Assembly (NCBI GenBank): GCA_040255925.1
Contig: JBDZVX010000020.1
Span: forward strand, 1 to 27,975
DNA from: Nitrolancea sp040255925
Lineage (GTDB): Bacteria; Chloroflexota; Chloroflexia; Thermomicrobiales; Thermomicrobiaceae
DNA length: 27,975 bases
Direction: 5' to 3'
Part shown: in pieces, positions 1 through 7,650 of the stretch
Layout: each line of letters starts with the position of its first letter
Position numbering within the stretch: position 1 is the stretch's first letter
Notes under the pieces: model-generated
Databases searched by the model: none
What the model was told of the DNA's origin: nothing
Seen by the model: the letters and a program-made list of their open reading frames with translations, nothing else
Made by a program: the position numbers and the translations under genes

Positions 1-2
1 AG

Positions 3-803
3 TTGGAGGCCGAGACGCTCGATGATGAAGCCTACATGCGTATCTGCCGTGAGACCGGCCTCACCTACGGCCTGATCGATCGCCTGCTGGCGCTGTGCCG
101 GGTGGACGACGCGATCGCGGAGATCGAACGGGCCGAACGCGGTGAATTTATCGGCCTGGTGGATCTCCTGGTGAAGCATGGGCATGGCGACGAGGCGGAG
201 CGCTTGATGCTGGAGCGATCCAGAACCACGGACGATTGGCGCATTCTGGACTGGCTCAAGAGTCGCTACAAGGCTCGCGGTGACGAGGCCGCGGCACTGG
301 AGGTGGCCGAGAAAGCGTTCGAACGGTCCCCAAGTCTGGCCGGCTATCAGGAGATACGCCAGCTTGCCGGAAACCTCGGTCGCTGGGACTCGCTGCGGCC
401 GGCGTTACTGACCATGGTGGAGCAGACGCGGTACTCGTCGCTCCTGATACAAATCTATCTTCTGGAGGGGGAGATTGACCGCGCGCTCGACGCGTTGAAA
501 GCGTCGCCGGTGGACGGCTATGGGTATTTCGGAGGCCAGAGCCTGAGGCTCACGGTCGCCGAAGCGGCCGAAGAGACGCGGCCCCGTGCCGCGCTGGAGA
601 TCTACCGGCAGTATGCCGAAGGCCTGATCGCTCAACGGGGACGGGAGAACTACCGGCAAGCCTGTGACCTACTGAAGCGGGTGCAGCAGTTGTACCAGCG
701 GCTCGACGAGAATGAGACGTGGACGCGATACATCGCCGATCTGCGCGAGCAAAACCGCACCCTGCGAGCATTGAAGGAGGAACTGGCGGCCGCGGAGCTG
801 TGA
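3..803 (+). CDS. C-terminal part of a SWIM zinc-finger family protein (partial at window start)
   Basis: The reading frame is open from the first bases, so the 266 codons seen are the C-terminal part of a longer gene that begins outside the window; the TTG at position 3 is not a credible start. The visible part is almost entirely alpha-helical and TPR-like, with repeated Ala/Leu/Glu/Arg helices. It ends in a block (ENYRQACDLLKRVQQLYQR, then a W-x-x-Y-I-A-x-L-R segment) that resembles the C-terminal tail of bacterial SWIM zinc-finger proteins. The SWIM CxCxnCxH motif would lie upstream and is not visible, so the family call is recognition of the tail only. SWIM proteins are thought to bind nucleic acid or protein, with no fixed role. 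It ends at a TGA about 28 bases before a GC-rich hairpin. Confidence 0.6.
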   Translation: MEAETLDDEAYMRICRETGLTYGLIDRLLALCRVDDAIAEIERAERGEFIGLVDLLVKHGHGDEAERLMLERSRTTDDWRILDWLKSRYKARGDEAAALEVAEKAFERSPSLAGYQEIRQLAGNLGRWDSLRPALLTMVEQTRYSSLLIQIYLLEGEIDRALDALKASPVDGYGYFGGQSLRLTVAEAAEETRPRAALEIYRQYAEGLIAQRGRENYRQACDLLKRVQQLYQRLDENETWTRYIADLREQNRTLRALKEELAAAEL

Positions 804-830
804 GGGATGAATAACAGCGGATAGCGCGCA

Positions 831-853
831 CAGCCCCGCCGGAGCGGGGTCTG
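831..853 (+). terminator. GC-rich stem-loop after the SWIM-type gene
   Basis: CCCCGC (834-839) and GCGGGG (844-849) form a perfect 6-bp stem with a CGGA loop. CAG (831-833) and CTG (851-853) extend it across a one-base bulge. There is no U-tract after the stem, so it is a weak or Rho-assisted terminator candidate for the upstream + strand gene. Confidence 0.45.
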
Positions 854-952
854 TGGCTACATTCGTGGGGTTGATGGACGGCGGTCGTTAGCTCAGGCCG
901 CTGCTCACGCATTCACACTGATTCCGGTAGCCCGGGCGCTGTTGGTTCCGAC

Positions 953-1525
953 CTACCGATCGGCGATGTCGCCGAGGAAGACCTCACCGAGCGTCGCGTC
1001 GGAGGCGTCCTTCCATGAATGGTAGCCGAGGCCCTGCCCACCGGCCGCGTACTGGAAGCTCCACGTCTCGCCGGAGTAGTGCCCGCCCGGGAAGACCGCC
1101 GCAAAGAAGCCCGCCGTCGTCGTGCACGGGTTTCCAGCCACGTCGCAGCCATCGGCATTAAGAATGTCGCTGGTCACCGTGTAGGTCACGTACCCCTGGA
1201 ACGTGCCGGTAATCCCGGCCCGGACGGTGCTGCCATGCGGGGTATTGGTGTTATTACAGGCGCCGGGGCTAGTGCCGCCGATGGTCACAAACGTGCCATT
1301 CTTGGACTGCTGGGTCACCGCGAAGGTGCCGTCCCCGTTGTCGCGGACGGAAAAGTAGCGGTTGAAGATGTCGTCCGCCCAATGCACGCTACACGAGCCA
1401 TTATCGGGTGAGGTGCTTGGAAATGGGCCAAAGTGCTGCGTCGGACCGGCCGCGAAGGCCGCGGCTGGGAGCAGCATGGAGACGATGGCGATGACGAAGA
1501 GCGCGAACCAGCGTTTCCGTACCAT
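953..1525 (-). CDS. Small secreted protein of unknown function
   Basis: 190 aa. The frame is open further upstream, but the ATG at 1525 is chosen because it has a strong ribosome site (AGAGGAGGTT, 1531-1540, minus strand) five bases before it and begins a textbook Sec signal peptide: MVRKRW, a hydrophobic core, then AFAA before cleavage near residue 26. The mature part is about 165 aa, rich in Gly, Thr, Asn and aromatic residues, with four cysteines (in GSC, GAC and DGCDVAGNPC) that could form two disulfides. The composition suggests a compact extracellular beta-sheet domain. I do not recognise the family. It is divergent from the BY-kinase gene, with about 800 bases of non-coding DNA between them. 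Confidence 0.75.
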   Translation of the reverse strand: MVRKRWFALFVIAIVSMLLPAAAFAAGPTQHFGPFPSTSPDNGSCSVHWADDIFNRYFSVRDNGDGTFAVTQQSKNGTFVTIGGTSPGACNNTNTPHGSTVRAGITGTFQGYVTYTVTSDILNADGCDVAGNPCTTTAGFFAAVFPGGHYSGETWSFQYAAGGQGLGYHSWKDASDATLGEVFLGDIADR

Positions 1526-1530
1526 TGGTG

Positions 1531-1540
1531 AACCTCCTCT
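1531..1540 (-). promoter_or_regulatory. Strong Shine-Dalgarno deciding the 1525 start
   Basis: On the minus strand the bases read AGAGGAGGTT, ending five bases before ATG at 1525. This separates the real start from an in-frame extension to 1765 that lacks a comparable site and would bury the signal peptide. Confidence 0.75.
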
Positions 1541-1789
1541 TTCCCTTCTCGTTTCCCCCGGTCTACGAACGTTCCCAGCTCCTCCTTTCGGCTTGTGGCG
1601 TGACGGAATCCTCGTTCTGATCCGGCGCTCCGGAGCGCTTAATGCCGCGCCCGCCGCTGTGTCATCCGTGCCGCGTGGCGCAATTCGACCCACCGTACCT
1701 TGTGTAGCGTCTCGGAAACGGTGAGGCGATACCGGTATCCTGGGCAGCATCCGAGGCTGGACCATCCAGTCGGAATTGTATATACGGTA

Positions 1790-1810
1790 ATACTACTCAT
1801 CCATTAGTAT
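1790..1810. repeat. AT-rich inverted repeat ATACTA-N9-TAGTAT
   Basis: Perfect 6-bp arms at 1790-1795 and 1805-1810 in an AT-rich island. It could be an operator or part of a promoter region. The arms are short, so chance is possible. Confidence 0.3.
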
Positions 1811-1898
1811 ACTGTCAATGATGCGATATACGGTGTGCCATGATACGCCACCACGAATTCGAGACGTTATTCTTTGATCCGTGTTCCCATTTGCTCGC

Positions 1899-1915
1899 TT
1901 GGTTTCCGAAACCAA
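1899..1915. promoter_or_regulatory. Palindrome, candidate repressor operator
   Basis: TTGGTTTC, one central C, then GAAACCAA: a perfect dyad with 8-bp arms in the divergent spacer. Its length and symmetry fit a dimeric regulator site. No regulator gene lies adjacent, so the binding protein is unknown. Confidence 0.35.
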
Positions 1916-2044
1916 CGGCGCCGCTCTACCCATCCAGCCCATCGACAACGTGATATCGGCTGGTTCTCCGAGACGACCTTGGTTTTCGTGCCTGTGGCAC
2001 AATCACCGGTACCTCCGGGGCCGCGTTAGGCTCAATGGTGGAAC

Positions 2045-2179
2045 GTGCTTGGTTGGATCTCCTGGCTTGATTTCCGGCCCGAACGGTTTGAGCGGCTAGT
2101 GCGTGCTCGGTGGCGGGAAACCGGCTGGTTTGGTGGCTGGTGGATCATGGAACGTGAATTTCTTCAGCGACGGGTCTAA
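2045..2179 (+). CDS. Possible 44-aa small protein or gene remnant
   Basis: A GTG-initiated frame of 44 codons ends in TAA. It is unusually rich in Trp and Arg (seven Trp, nine Arg) and contains RPERFERLVR and ETGWFGGWW, more protein-like than expected from random GC-rich DNA. An in-frame TAG lies just upstream at about 2027, so it cannot be extended. Ribosome-site support is weak (GGTGG a few bases before GTG). It may be a short membrane-associated peptide, the last piece of a decayed gene, or chance. No family is recognised. Confidence 0.25.
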   Translation: MLGWISWLDFRPERFERLVRARWRETGWFGGWWIMEREFLQRRV

Positions 2180-2329
2180 CGCGTAGTGCTTTTGTACTGG
2201 ATGCTCGTACATCTTCTGGCCGTTGCGGAGCGAACGCACCCTACTTCATCGTTAACTCGTTGGTAAGGCTGGGGGACGACCCATCGTGGTGGCCGTCGTG
2301 TGGCATGAAGGATTGAGATACTCTCGCGG

Positions 2330-4009
2330 ATGGATATGACGATTGCCGATATGCTCAAGCTTGGCCGACGATGGTGGTGGGTGTTCGTCGCCTGTCCACT
2401 GTTGGCAGCTGGCGCGGCCTATCTCGTGAGTTCCCTACTCACCCCGATTTATCAAGCGAATCTGATGCTGTTGATCAATCAGAGCCGGGTGCCGGGTGTC
2501 ATTAACTATGATGACATCCTCGCCGCGCAGCAGCGAACACAGACCTACAGTCGGCTCGTCACGACTCGTCCGGTGCTGGAGGAGACGATTCGCAAGCTCA
2601 ATCTCAGCATGACGCCGGAACAACTCCTCAAGAAGGTCGATGTTTCGCCGGTTCGCGACACCCAGCTCTTCACCGTAGCGGTCTCGGACCCCAGACCGGA
2701 GCAGGCCGCGACGATCGCGAATACCATCGGCCAGGTCTTCATCGATCAGACTCGGGATCAGAATGTCGCGGCTACGGGAACGAGCCGCGAGGCGCTGCAG
2801 AAGGAGATTGATGCCGCCAAGCAGCAGATCGACGATTTGACGGCCCAGATTGTCAACCTGCGGGACGGACCAGATGCTTCGGCGGCGGCGGTTCAATCCC
2901 AGATTGCTGACCTGGAGACGAGGCTTGGCCAGCAGCAGAGCAGCTATAACGGCTTACGTGCTACGCAGCAGCAGATCGATCTCGCCAATGCCCAGGCGAA
3001 CTCGCAGATTCGGGTCGCCGAACCGGCGGTAGCCCCCACGAAGTTCGTTAAACCCCGGATCGTCGTGAATACCGCGCTGTCCGGTGTCCTGGGCTTGCTG
3101 ATCGCGGCCGGTTTGGTCGCGCTGGCCGGCTACCTCGATGATACGGTCAAGACCAGCGGCGATGTACGGCGATTGACCGGCAAAGCCGCGCTCGGCTCGA
3201 TCCCGGTGCTGGTATCGGCGGACGGAGTCGAATCGCTTCGCGCTCCACATTCAGCCGCCGCTGAACGGTACCGTAGCCTGCGAACCGCCTTGCAGTTCGC
3301 TACCCTGGGGCAGCCGATTCGCTCACTGGTGATCACCAGCCCGCGGCCGGGTGACGGCAAGACGGCGACGGTCACGAATCTTGGGGCGGTGCTCGCCCAG
3401 GCCGGCCAGCGAGTGATCCTCGTCGATGCCGACTTGCGGAAACCGCAACTCCATACCCATTTCTCCGGAGTCAAGAATCGCGCTGGGTTGACAAACCTGC
3501 TGCTGGCCCAGCCCGGTGACGGCCTGGCGGGCGCGCTGCTACAGCCGACCGAGATTCCCGGTCTCCGGGTTCTGACCACTGGTCCACTGCCGCCGAATCC
3601 GGCCGACGTGCTCAATATGCCGCGGATGCGAGAGATCCTCGCCCATTTGGAAGACGCGGCCGATATCGTCCTGGTCGACGCGCCCCCAATGGCGGTCAGC
3701 GATCCATTGATTATCGCCGGGCTGGTTGACGGTGTTCTGCTGGTTATGGTGGGTGGCCGGACGCGCTCCGGTGAACTGACGCAGGTAGTCCAGGAGCTTA
3801 TGCGGACCGCCACGCCGCTGATCGGGGCGGTGATCAACCGGGTTGATGTGAAGGGCGATGGATTCTACGCGCACTATGCTTCGTACTATGGAGCCGGATC
3901 AGACTGGGTGGGTGACGGTGACCCTGCCGCGAGTTCGAGAACTGATCCGGATGGTAGGCACGCTTCTGCCGATCGACCGGCGCGGCAGGTTGGGGACCCA
4001 GGGGACTAG
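2330..4009 (+). CDS. Wzz-type chain-length determinant fused to a BY-kinase (CpsD/CapB-like)
   Basis: 559 aa polysaccharide co-polymerase and tyrosine autokinase. The N-terminal Wzz domain has a membrane segment at about 18-38. A periplasmic region follows, with coiled-coil-like Gln/Asp-rich helices at about 155-225, then a second membrane segment at about 247-268. The cytoplasmic kinase domain carries Walker A SPRPGDGKT (337-345), Walker A' VILVDAD (362-368) and Walker B IVLVDAPP (446-453). A Tyr cluster at 512-520 (FYAHYASYY) is the likely autophosphorylation site and is followed by an unusual Asp/Arg-rich tail of about 40 aa. BY-kinases control polymer length by cycling phosphorylation with a CpsB phosphatase; one is encoded at 6829-7650. 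The DUF4012 gene follows after 33 bases, so the two are probably co-transcribed. The start is ATG 2330; ATG 2336 is also possible because neither has a strong ribosome site. Confidence 0.92.
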   Translation: MDMTIADMLKLGRRWWWVFVACPLLAAGAAYLVSSLLTPIYQANLMLLINQSRVPGVINYDDILAAQQRTQTYSRLVTTRPVLEETIRKLNLSMTPEQLLKKVDVSPVRDTQLFTVAVSDPRPEQAATIANTIGQVFIDQTRDQNVAATGTSREALQKEIDAAKQQIDDLTAQIVNLRDGPDASAAAVQSQIADLETRLGQQQSSYNGLRATQQQIDLANAQANSQIRVAEPAVAPTKFVKPRIVVNTALSGVLGLLIAAGLVALAGYLDDTVKTSGDVRRLTGKAALGSIPVLVSADGVESLRAPHSAAAERYRSLRTALQFATLGQPIRSLVITSPRPGDGKTATVTNLGAVLAQAGQRVILVDADLRKPQLHTHFSGVKNRAGLTNLLLAQPGDGLAGALLQPTEIPGLRVLTTGPLPPNPADVLNMPRMREILAHLEDAADIVLVDAPPMAVSDPLIIAGLVDGVLLVMVGGRTRSGELTQVVQELMRTATPLIGAVINRVDVKGDGFYAHYASYYGAGSDWVGDGDPAASSRTDPDGRHASADRPARQVGDPGD

Positions 4010-4042
4010 TCCGATAGCACCACAACGGCGGGTCGGCTGGGA

Positions 4043-5917
4043 ATGCAACTCCGTGATCCCGGTGGGAGTGCCAGCCCGGTGAAGGCCACCGTGGCGAACC
4101 CGGTAATGCCAGGGCGCCGACTCTTCCTTCTCGTCGCTGCCGGGCTCATTCTTCTGCTGCTGATCTCGACGGCATGGCGTGCCTGGTCGGCTTACGCCGC
4201 CTACCGGGCGGTGACCGCCGATATCGCGGCGATTCAATCGGCCGCCGGTGATGGTCTGGGCTCCCTCTCAGTGGATGCGATCGCCGGGATCGAACCCAAG
4301 ATCGACGATCTTCGCCGGGATCTCCAGCGGCTGGATGGGGCAACGGCGATTCCGCTGGGCGGTGAAGCGCTCGTAGGCCACCTGCCCTGGATCGGGCCAC
4401 GCTACGCGGCGGGCCGTGCTGTGATCCGGATGGCGGAACTGCTCGCCGGTGCCGGGAAGTCGGCAACCGGCATCGGCCGCGAGGTGGCCGCCGCGTTCCA
4501 GTCCACCGGCACCAGTTCACCATCCCCGCCAGCGGCAGCCACCTGGCTGGATGTGCTCGGCAGGCATGAGGCTGATCTGGAGCGGATCGGCAAGCAGATC
4601 GACGAGGCTAACGCGCTGCGTGCCGGGATCGATGAGCGACTCCTTCCGGCGAAGGTGCGGGAGCGGCTGGAAAGCCTCGATCGGGTACTCAAGCGCTTCG
4701 ATCTCGGGACCTTGCTCGGCGCCGATTTCCCCGCGTTCCGGGCCGCGCTCGGCGGGGATCACCCAGTTCGCTACCTCGTGCTTTTCCAGAATCCGGCCGA
4801 ACTCCGTCTGAACGGCGGTTTTAACGGAACGATCGCGCTGATCACCATCGAGCGCGGGCAGCTCCAATCGTACGAGTTCTCCGATGTTTACGATCTCGCC
4901 CCGGCCTATATCGACCAGCGGAAGGACGCGATCCCGCCGCCCTGGCCGGTCGAGCAGTATTTCGGTCACCGGGAGCTTCCGATCCAGGACGCGACCTGGT
5001 GGACCGATTTCTCGCGTGGTGGGGCTGAGATGCTGGCGATGTACGGCCAGACCAACTGGCCGCCGATTGATGGCGTTATCGCGGTTCAGCCGGTGATCGT
5101 GAGCGATCTCCTCCAGGCGACCGGTCCGGTGACGGCTGACGTGGATGGCGAACCGCGCTCGATTACGCCGGAAAATGTCGCGGACGAGATTGAGCGGGAG
5201 CGTCGCTTGCAGCGGGAAGGGCTGAGCCCGGAGGATACCCATAAGGAAGTGCTGGCGCTGATCGGGAAAGAGATTATCGAGCGCCTCAAGACGTCTGGCC
5301 GGGGGACATTGCTGGAGGCGATCAAGCCGCTGGGCGCCGCGGCGGAGCGCCGGGATCTCCAGGTCTACGCCGCTGATCCCGCGGTTCAGGCGATGTTCGA
5401 TCAGCTTGGGTGGACCGGACGGCTTGATCCCGGTACGTCGATCCCGGTTCTGGCGGTCGCCTTCTCGGACACCACCGCGACCAAGGCGAGCCAGCGGGTG
5501 CAGCCCGACCTGCGGCTGACGCTTGAGCCGCCAGTGAACGGTCGGCGCAACGGGACTCTCCAGATCGCGCTGAAACATACCGGAACCGATAGCGAGGATC
5601 CCTTTTACGCGGGCTATATGCGCTGGTGGACGGAGGTGGTGCTTCCGCCGGGAAGCAGCCGGGTGAGCAGCGATCCTGCCCCGGCACCCGATCCGGAAGC
5701 ACCAAACGGCGGAAGCTATACGGTCGATCTCTTTCCCCAGCAGACCGGCCGGATCTCGGTTGCCTTTTCTATGCCTGACGCGAGGAGTCTCCTCGTTCGT
5801 CGTCAGCCGGGACTGACGACGGCCGATCTGACGGTCACCAGTTCCGGCTGCCAGTCGCCTACGACGGCAACGCTGACCAACGATGTCGTGATCGATCTCG
5901 GCTCGCTTTGCCGGTGA
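4043..5917 (+). CDS. DUF4012 domain membrane-anchored protein
   Basis: 624 aa. There is one membrane segment at about 27-45 after a short basic N-terminus, so most of the protein lies outside the membrane. A helical region (about 50-220) precedes the DUF4012 domain, whose signature is seen at 251-262 (PAELRLNGGFNG). The C-terminal 150 residues are beta-rich with Pro-rich linkers. DUF4012 proteins are common in Chloroflexi and Actinobacteria next to exopolysaccharide genes, but their biochemical role is not established. The position 33 bases after the BY-kinase supports a part in export or surface attachment of the polymer. ATG 4043 has a poorly spaced ribosome site; GTG 4079, preceded by GGGAG, is an alternative that removes 12 residues. 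A hairpin lies directly after the stop. Confidence 0.85.
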   Translation: MQLRDPGGSASPVKATVANPVMPGRRLFLLVAAGLILLLLISTAWRAWSAYAAYRAVTADIAAIQSAAGDGLGSLSVDAIAGIEPKIDDLRRDLQRLDGATAIPLGGEALVGHLPWIGPRYAAGRAVIRMAELLAGAGKSATGIGREVAAAFQSTGTSSPSPPAAATWLDVLGRHEADLERIGKQIDEANALRAGIDERLLPAKVRERLESLDRVLKRFDLGTLLGADFPAFRAALGGDHPVRYLVLFQNPAELRLNGGFNGTIALITIERGQLQSYEFSDVYDLAPAYIDQRKDAIPPPWPVEQYFGHRELPIQDATWWTDFSRGGAEMLAMYGQTNWPPIDGVIAVQPVIVSDLLQATGPVTADVDGEPRSITPENVADEIERERRLQREGLSPEDTHKEVLALIGKEIIERLKTSGRGTLLEAIKPLGAAAERRDLQVYAADPAVQAMFDQLGWTGRLDPGTSIPVLAVAFSDTTATKASQRVQPDLRLTLEPPVNGRRNGTLQIALKHTGTDSEDPFYAGYMRWWTEVVLPPGSSRVSSDPAPAPDPEAPNGGSYTVDLFPQQTGRISVAFSMPDARSLLVRRQPGLTTADLTVTSSGCQSPTTATLTNDVVIDLGSLCR

Positions 5918-5918
5918 C

Positions 5919-5954
5919 GGCGGATTGCCGGCATGCTCGCCGGGGAATACCGCC
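5919..5954. terminator. Two-part stem-loop between convergent genes
   Basis: An outer GGCGG/CCGCC (5919-5923 with 5950-5954) and an inner CCGGC/GCCGG (5928-5932 with 5939-5943) are separated by an interior loop, with a hexanucleotide apical loop. It begins one base after the DUF4012 stop and ends before the stop of the convergent DUF4188 gene. There is no U-tract, so intrinsic termination is uncertain. Confidence 0.4.
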
Positions 5955-5976
5955 ATCGAACAGAGATCTCATCGTG

Positions 5977-6489
5977 CTACGCCGCGACCGTCGGGCTGGG
6001 CACTGCAGGCTCGCTCTCGCCGCCGAGTCGCCGCCGGGCGGTCTCGCGCCGACCAACGGCCGGAACGTGTTCGGTGGCGGCGGCCAGCCCGGTGACTGGC
6101 ATGTTGTAGTAGATCGCCTCGAACTGGCCCGGCTCGACCAGATACGACTCGTGCCAGACGCCGACGCTTCCCTCGGCCCCGATCATCTTATTGAATTCCC
6201 GCCAGGCGCCGATGTGCGGATCGCTTGCGTCTCGCGCGAATTTCTCGAGATGTTCAAACGAGCGCCAGTACTGAACGAGCGTGAGGCCGCGCCAGCTCAC
6301 GGAGATCTTTGAGCCGAGCATTCCTTTTTCGGGATACCGCGACAGATAGCGCAGCATCGAGACGAGCCCGCGCACCACCGACATCCATTTCGAGACTGAA
6401 CGAATGCGGTTGATGCGCATCCCAATCACGAACACGACGAACGGTTCATCTGTCTTCGCGGTAAAGCGCCCGCGCGAAAATTGGTTCAC
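5977..6489 (-). CDS. DUF4188 domain-containing protein
   Basis: 170 aa. The sequence resembles DUF4188 proteins, small soluble proteins with a monooxygenase-like alpha/beta-barrel fold. Features seen are FVVFVIGMRINR near the N-terminus, LVQYWRSFEHLEKFARD, HIGAWREFN and VGVWHESYLVEPGQFEAIYYNMP, in the family order. The biochemical role is unknown; fold relatives include antibiotic-biosynthesis-monooxygenase-like and aldoxime-dehydratase-related proteins. GTG 6489 is chosen over an upstream TTG (6519) because AAGGAG (6500-6505, minus strand) lies ten bases before it. It is not obviously part of the polysaccharide machinery. Confidence 0.85.
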   Translation of the reverse strand: MNQFSRGRFTAKTDEPFVVFVIGMRINRIRSVSKWMSVVRGLVSMLRYLSRYPEKGMLGSKISVSWRGLTLVQYWRSFEHLEKFARDASDPHIGAWREFNKMIGAEGSVGVWHESYLVEPGQFEAIYYNMPVTGLAAATEHVPAVGRRETARRRLGGESEPAVPSPTVAA

Positions 6490-6828
6490 GTTGAGACAAC
6501 TCCTTCCACTGATCGCCAATCATGGCGACTCCCTATCCGGCCGGACCTTGCATCCCCGGCCAGCCTATTGCCCCGATCCAGCCTGTGGCTGACTGCTCGT
6601 CATGCCCATGAGCGCGCCGGGTCGCTGTAGACGACTATCGTCAACAGCAGTATGGCCAGACTACTGTACTATGTCTTTGCTTCAGAACAAACACGTCTAC
6701 ATTGTTAGGCTGTGGAGTGCGGCCGGAAGCTCGTAACGGCGCCGCCTGGAGGGGCAGCGGCGGCCGGTCTGGAAGCGAGATCCGGCATCCGGGGTGACGG
6801 GCTTTTTGACCGGAGCCTGCGGCTGGTG
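6490..6828. other. Intergenic region between two minus-strand genes
   Basis: About 340 bases without a credible gene. An AT-rich stretch at 6650-6705 stands out from the GC-rich surroundings. On the minus strand it contains TTGTTC, 16 bases, then TACAGT, which could be a sigma-70-type promoter for the DUF4188 gene, though each hexamer is only a partial match. Nothing else was seen. Confidence 0.35.
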
Positions 6829-7650
6829 TCAGGTGCGGGGCCGCCGGTTCAACGTGCGGCGAAGCCAGGAATTGCCCCGCGGAATGCCGGGATCGGGAAG
6901 GCTGACCGGAATACCCTTGATCACGGCGGCGGCGGCATCCACTATCCAGCCAGCGTATTCGGGGCCGGCCAGCTCTTCGGCGCGTTCGATGGCCGTACGG
7001 ATACGGGGCGGCCGAGAATCCGGCCGGTGGGAATCGCTGGCGATCAGGTGCGCGAGATGGGACTGGAGAAGCCACTCCGCGGTGTCGCGCGCCGAGCGTC
7101 CGAAATCACCCTGCAGAGAGTTGGCGTTCACCTGGATCAGCACCCCCCTGGCGATCAGGTTGGTCAGGATCGACGGCTGTTGTTGCACCGCCGGGTACCG
7201 CTCGACGTGCGCCAGGATCGGCAGCGCGCCGGCGAGCTGGAGATCGTAGATGGCTCGATCGAGGTAGGGCGGCCATTCCCCCCGGAGTGGGAGCTCGACG
7301 AGGAGGTAATCGGTGCCATTGATCGTCGCGAGCCGCTGCGCGCGATAGCGCTCCGGCACGTCGCTGTTCAACCGCACCTCGCTGCCGGTGACGACGGTGA
7401 TGTCGATTCCTTCGTTGGCGGCCAGCGCGTTGAGCCGGTCGACTTCCTCAAAGATCTGCTCTGGGCTACAGCGGGAGGCGTGCGGAGTTGCGGCGATAAC
7501 CCGCGTTCCGTCGGTGGCCGCGACTCGCAGCATCTCCAACGATTCTTCCGGATCGCGGGCACCATCGTCGACGCACGGCAGGACGTGGCTGTGGAGATCG
7601 ACCAATCGACCGGCGAGCGGCAGTGGCTGGATGCGATCCGTTTCGATCAT
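6829..7650 (-). CDS. CpsB/CapC-type PHP-domain tyrosine-protein phosphatase
   Basis: 273 aa, full length for the family. It carries the PHP metal-site motifs in order: DLHSHVLPCVDDGA near residues 18-31, ATPH at about 54-57, the ELPL region with a conserved Glu in the middle, LAHVERYP, and ASDSHRP near the C-terminal third. These proteins are metal (usually Mn)-dependent phosphatases that dephosphorylate the Tyr cluster of BY-kinases, completing the phosphorylation cycle needed for regulated capsule/EPS assembly. Its likely partner is the kinase at 2330-4009. Its ATG overlaps the TGA of the LysM gene (ATGA, 7647-7650), so the two are translationally coupled. The function is well supported by motifs; the substrate pairing is inferred. 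Confidence 0.92.
   Translation of the reverse strand: MIETDRIQPLPLAGRLVDLHSHVLPCVDDGARDPEESLEMLRVAATDGTRVIAATPHASRCSPEQIFEEVDRLNALAANEGIDITVVTGSEVRLNSDVPERYRAQRLATINGTDYLLVELPLRGEWPPYLDRAIYDLQLAGALPILAHVERYPAVQQQPSILTNLIARGVLIQVNANSLQGDFGRSARDTAEWLLQSHLAHLIASDSHRPDSRPPRIRTAIERAEELAGPEYAGWIVDAAAAVIKGIPVSLPDPGIPRGNSWLRRTLNRRPRT

Larger units (their letters stand above)
1526..2329. other. Long divergent intergenic region with several palindromes
   Basis: About 800 bases separate the secreted-protein gene (-) from the BY-kinase gene (+). The region holds a 14-bp perfect palindrome at 1625-1638 (GCGCTCCGGAGCGC), an AT-rich inverted repeat ATACTA/TAGTAT at 1790-1810, an 8-bp-arm palindrome at 1899-1915, and a 44-codon open frame at 2045-2179. 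Bases 1775-1815 are markedly AT-rich against the GC-rich background. Promoters for both flanking genes should lie here, but no convincing -35/-10 pair was fixed. Confidence 0.5.

Noticed and set aside
1526..1765. N-terminal extension of the secreted-protein frame
   Set aside because: It lacks a ribosome site, is Arg/Pro-rich like random GC-rich DNA, and would bury a perfect signal peptide; the 1525 ATG has a strong site.
1793..2002. 69-codon minus-strand frame in the long spacer
   Set aside because: No ribosome site, no conserved pattern, and it runs through the palindromes.
4517..5956. 479-codon minus-strand frame across the DUF4012 gene
   Set aside because: Shadow frame: high Arg/Pro content, no family resemblance, fully overlapped by a recognised gene.
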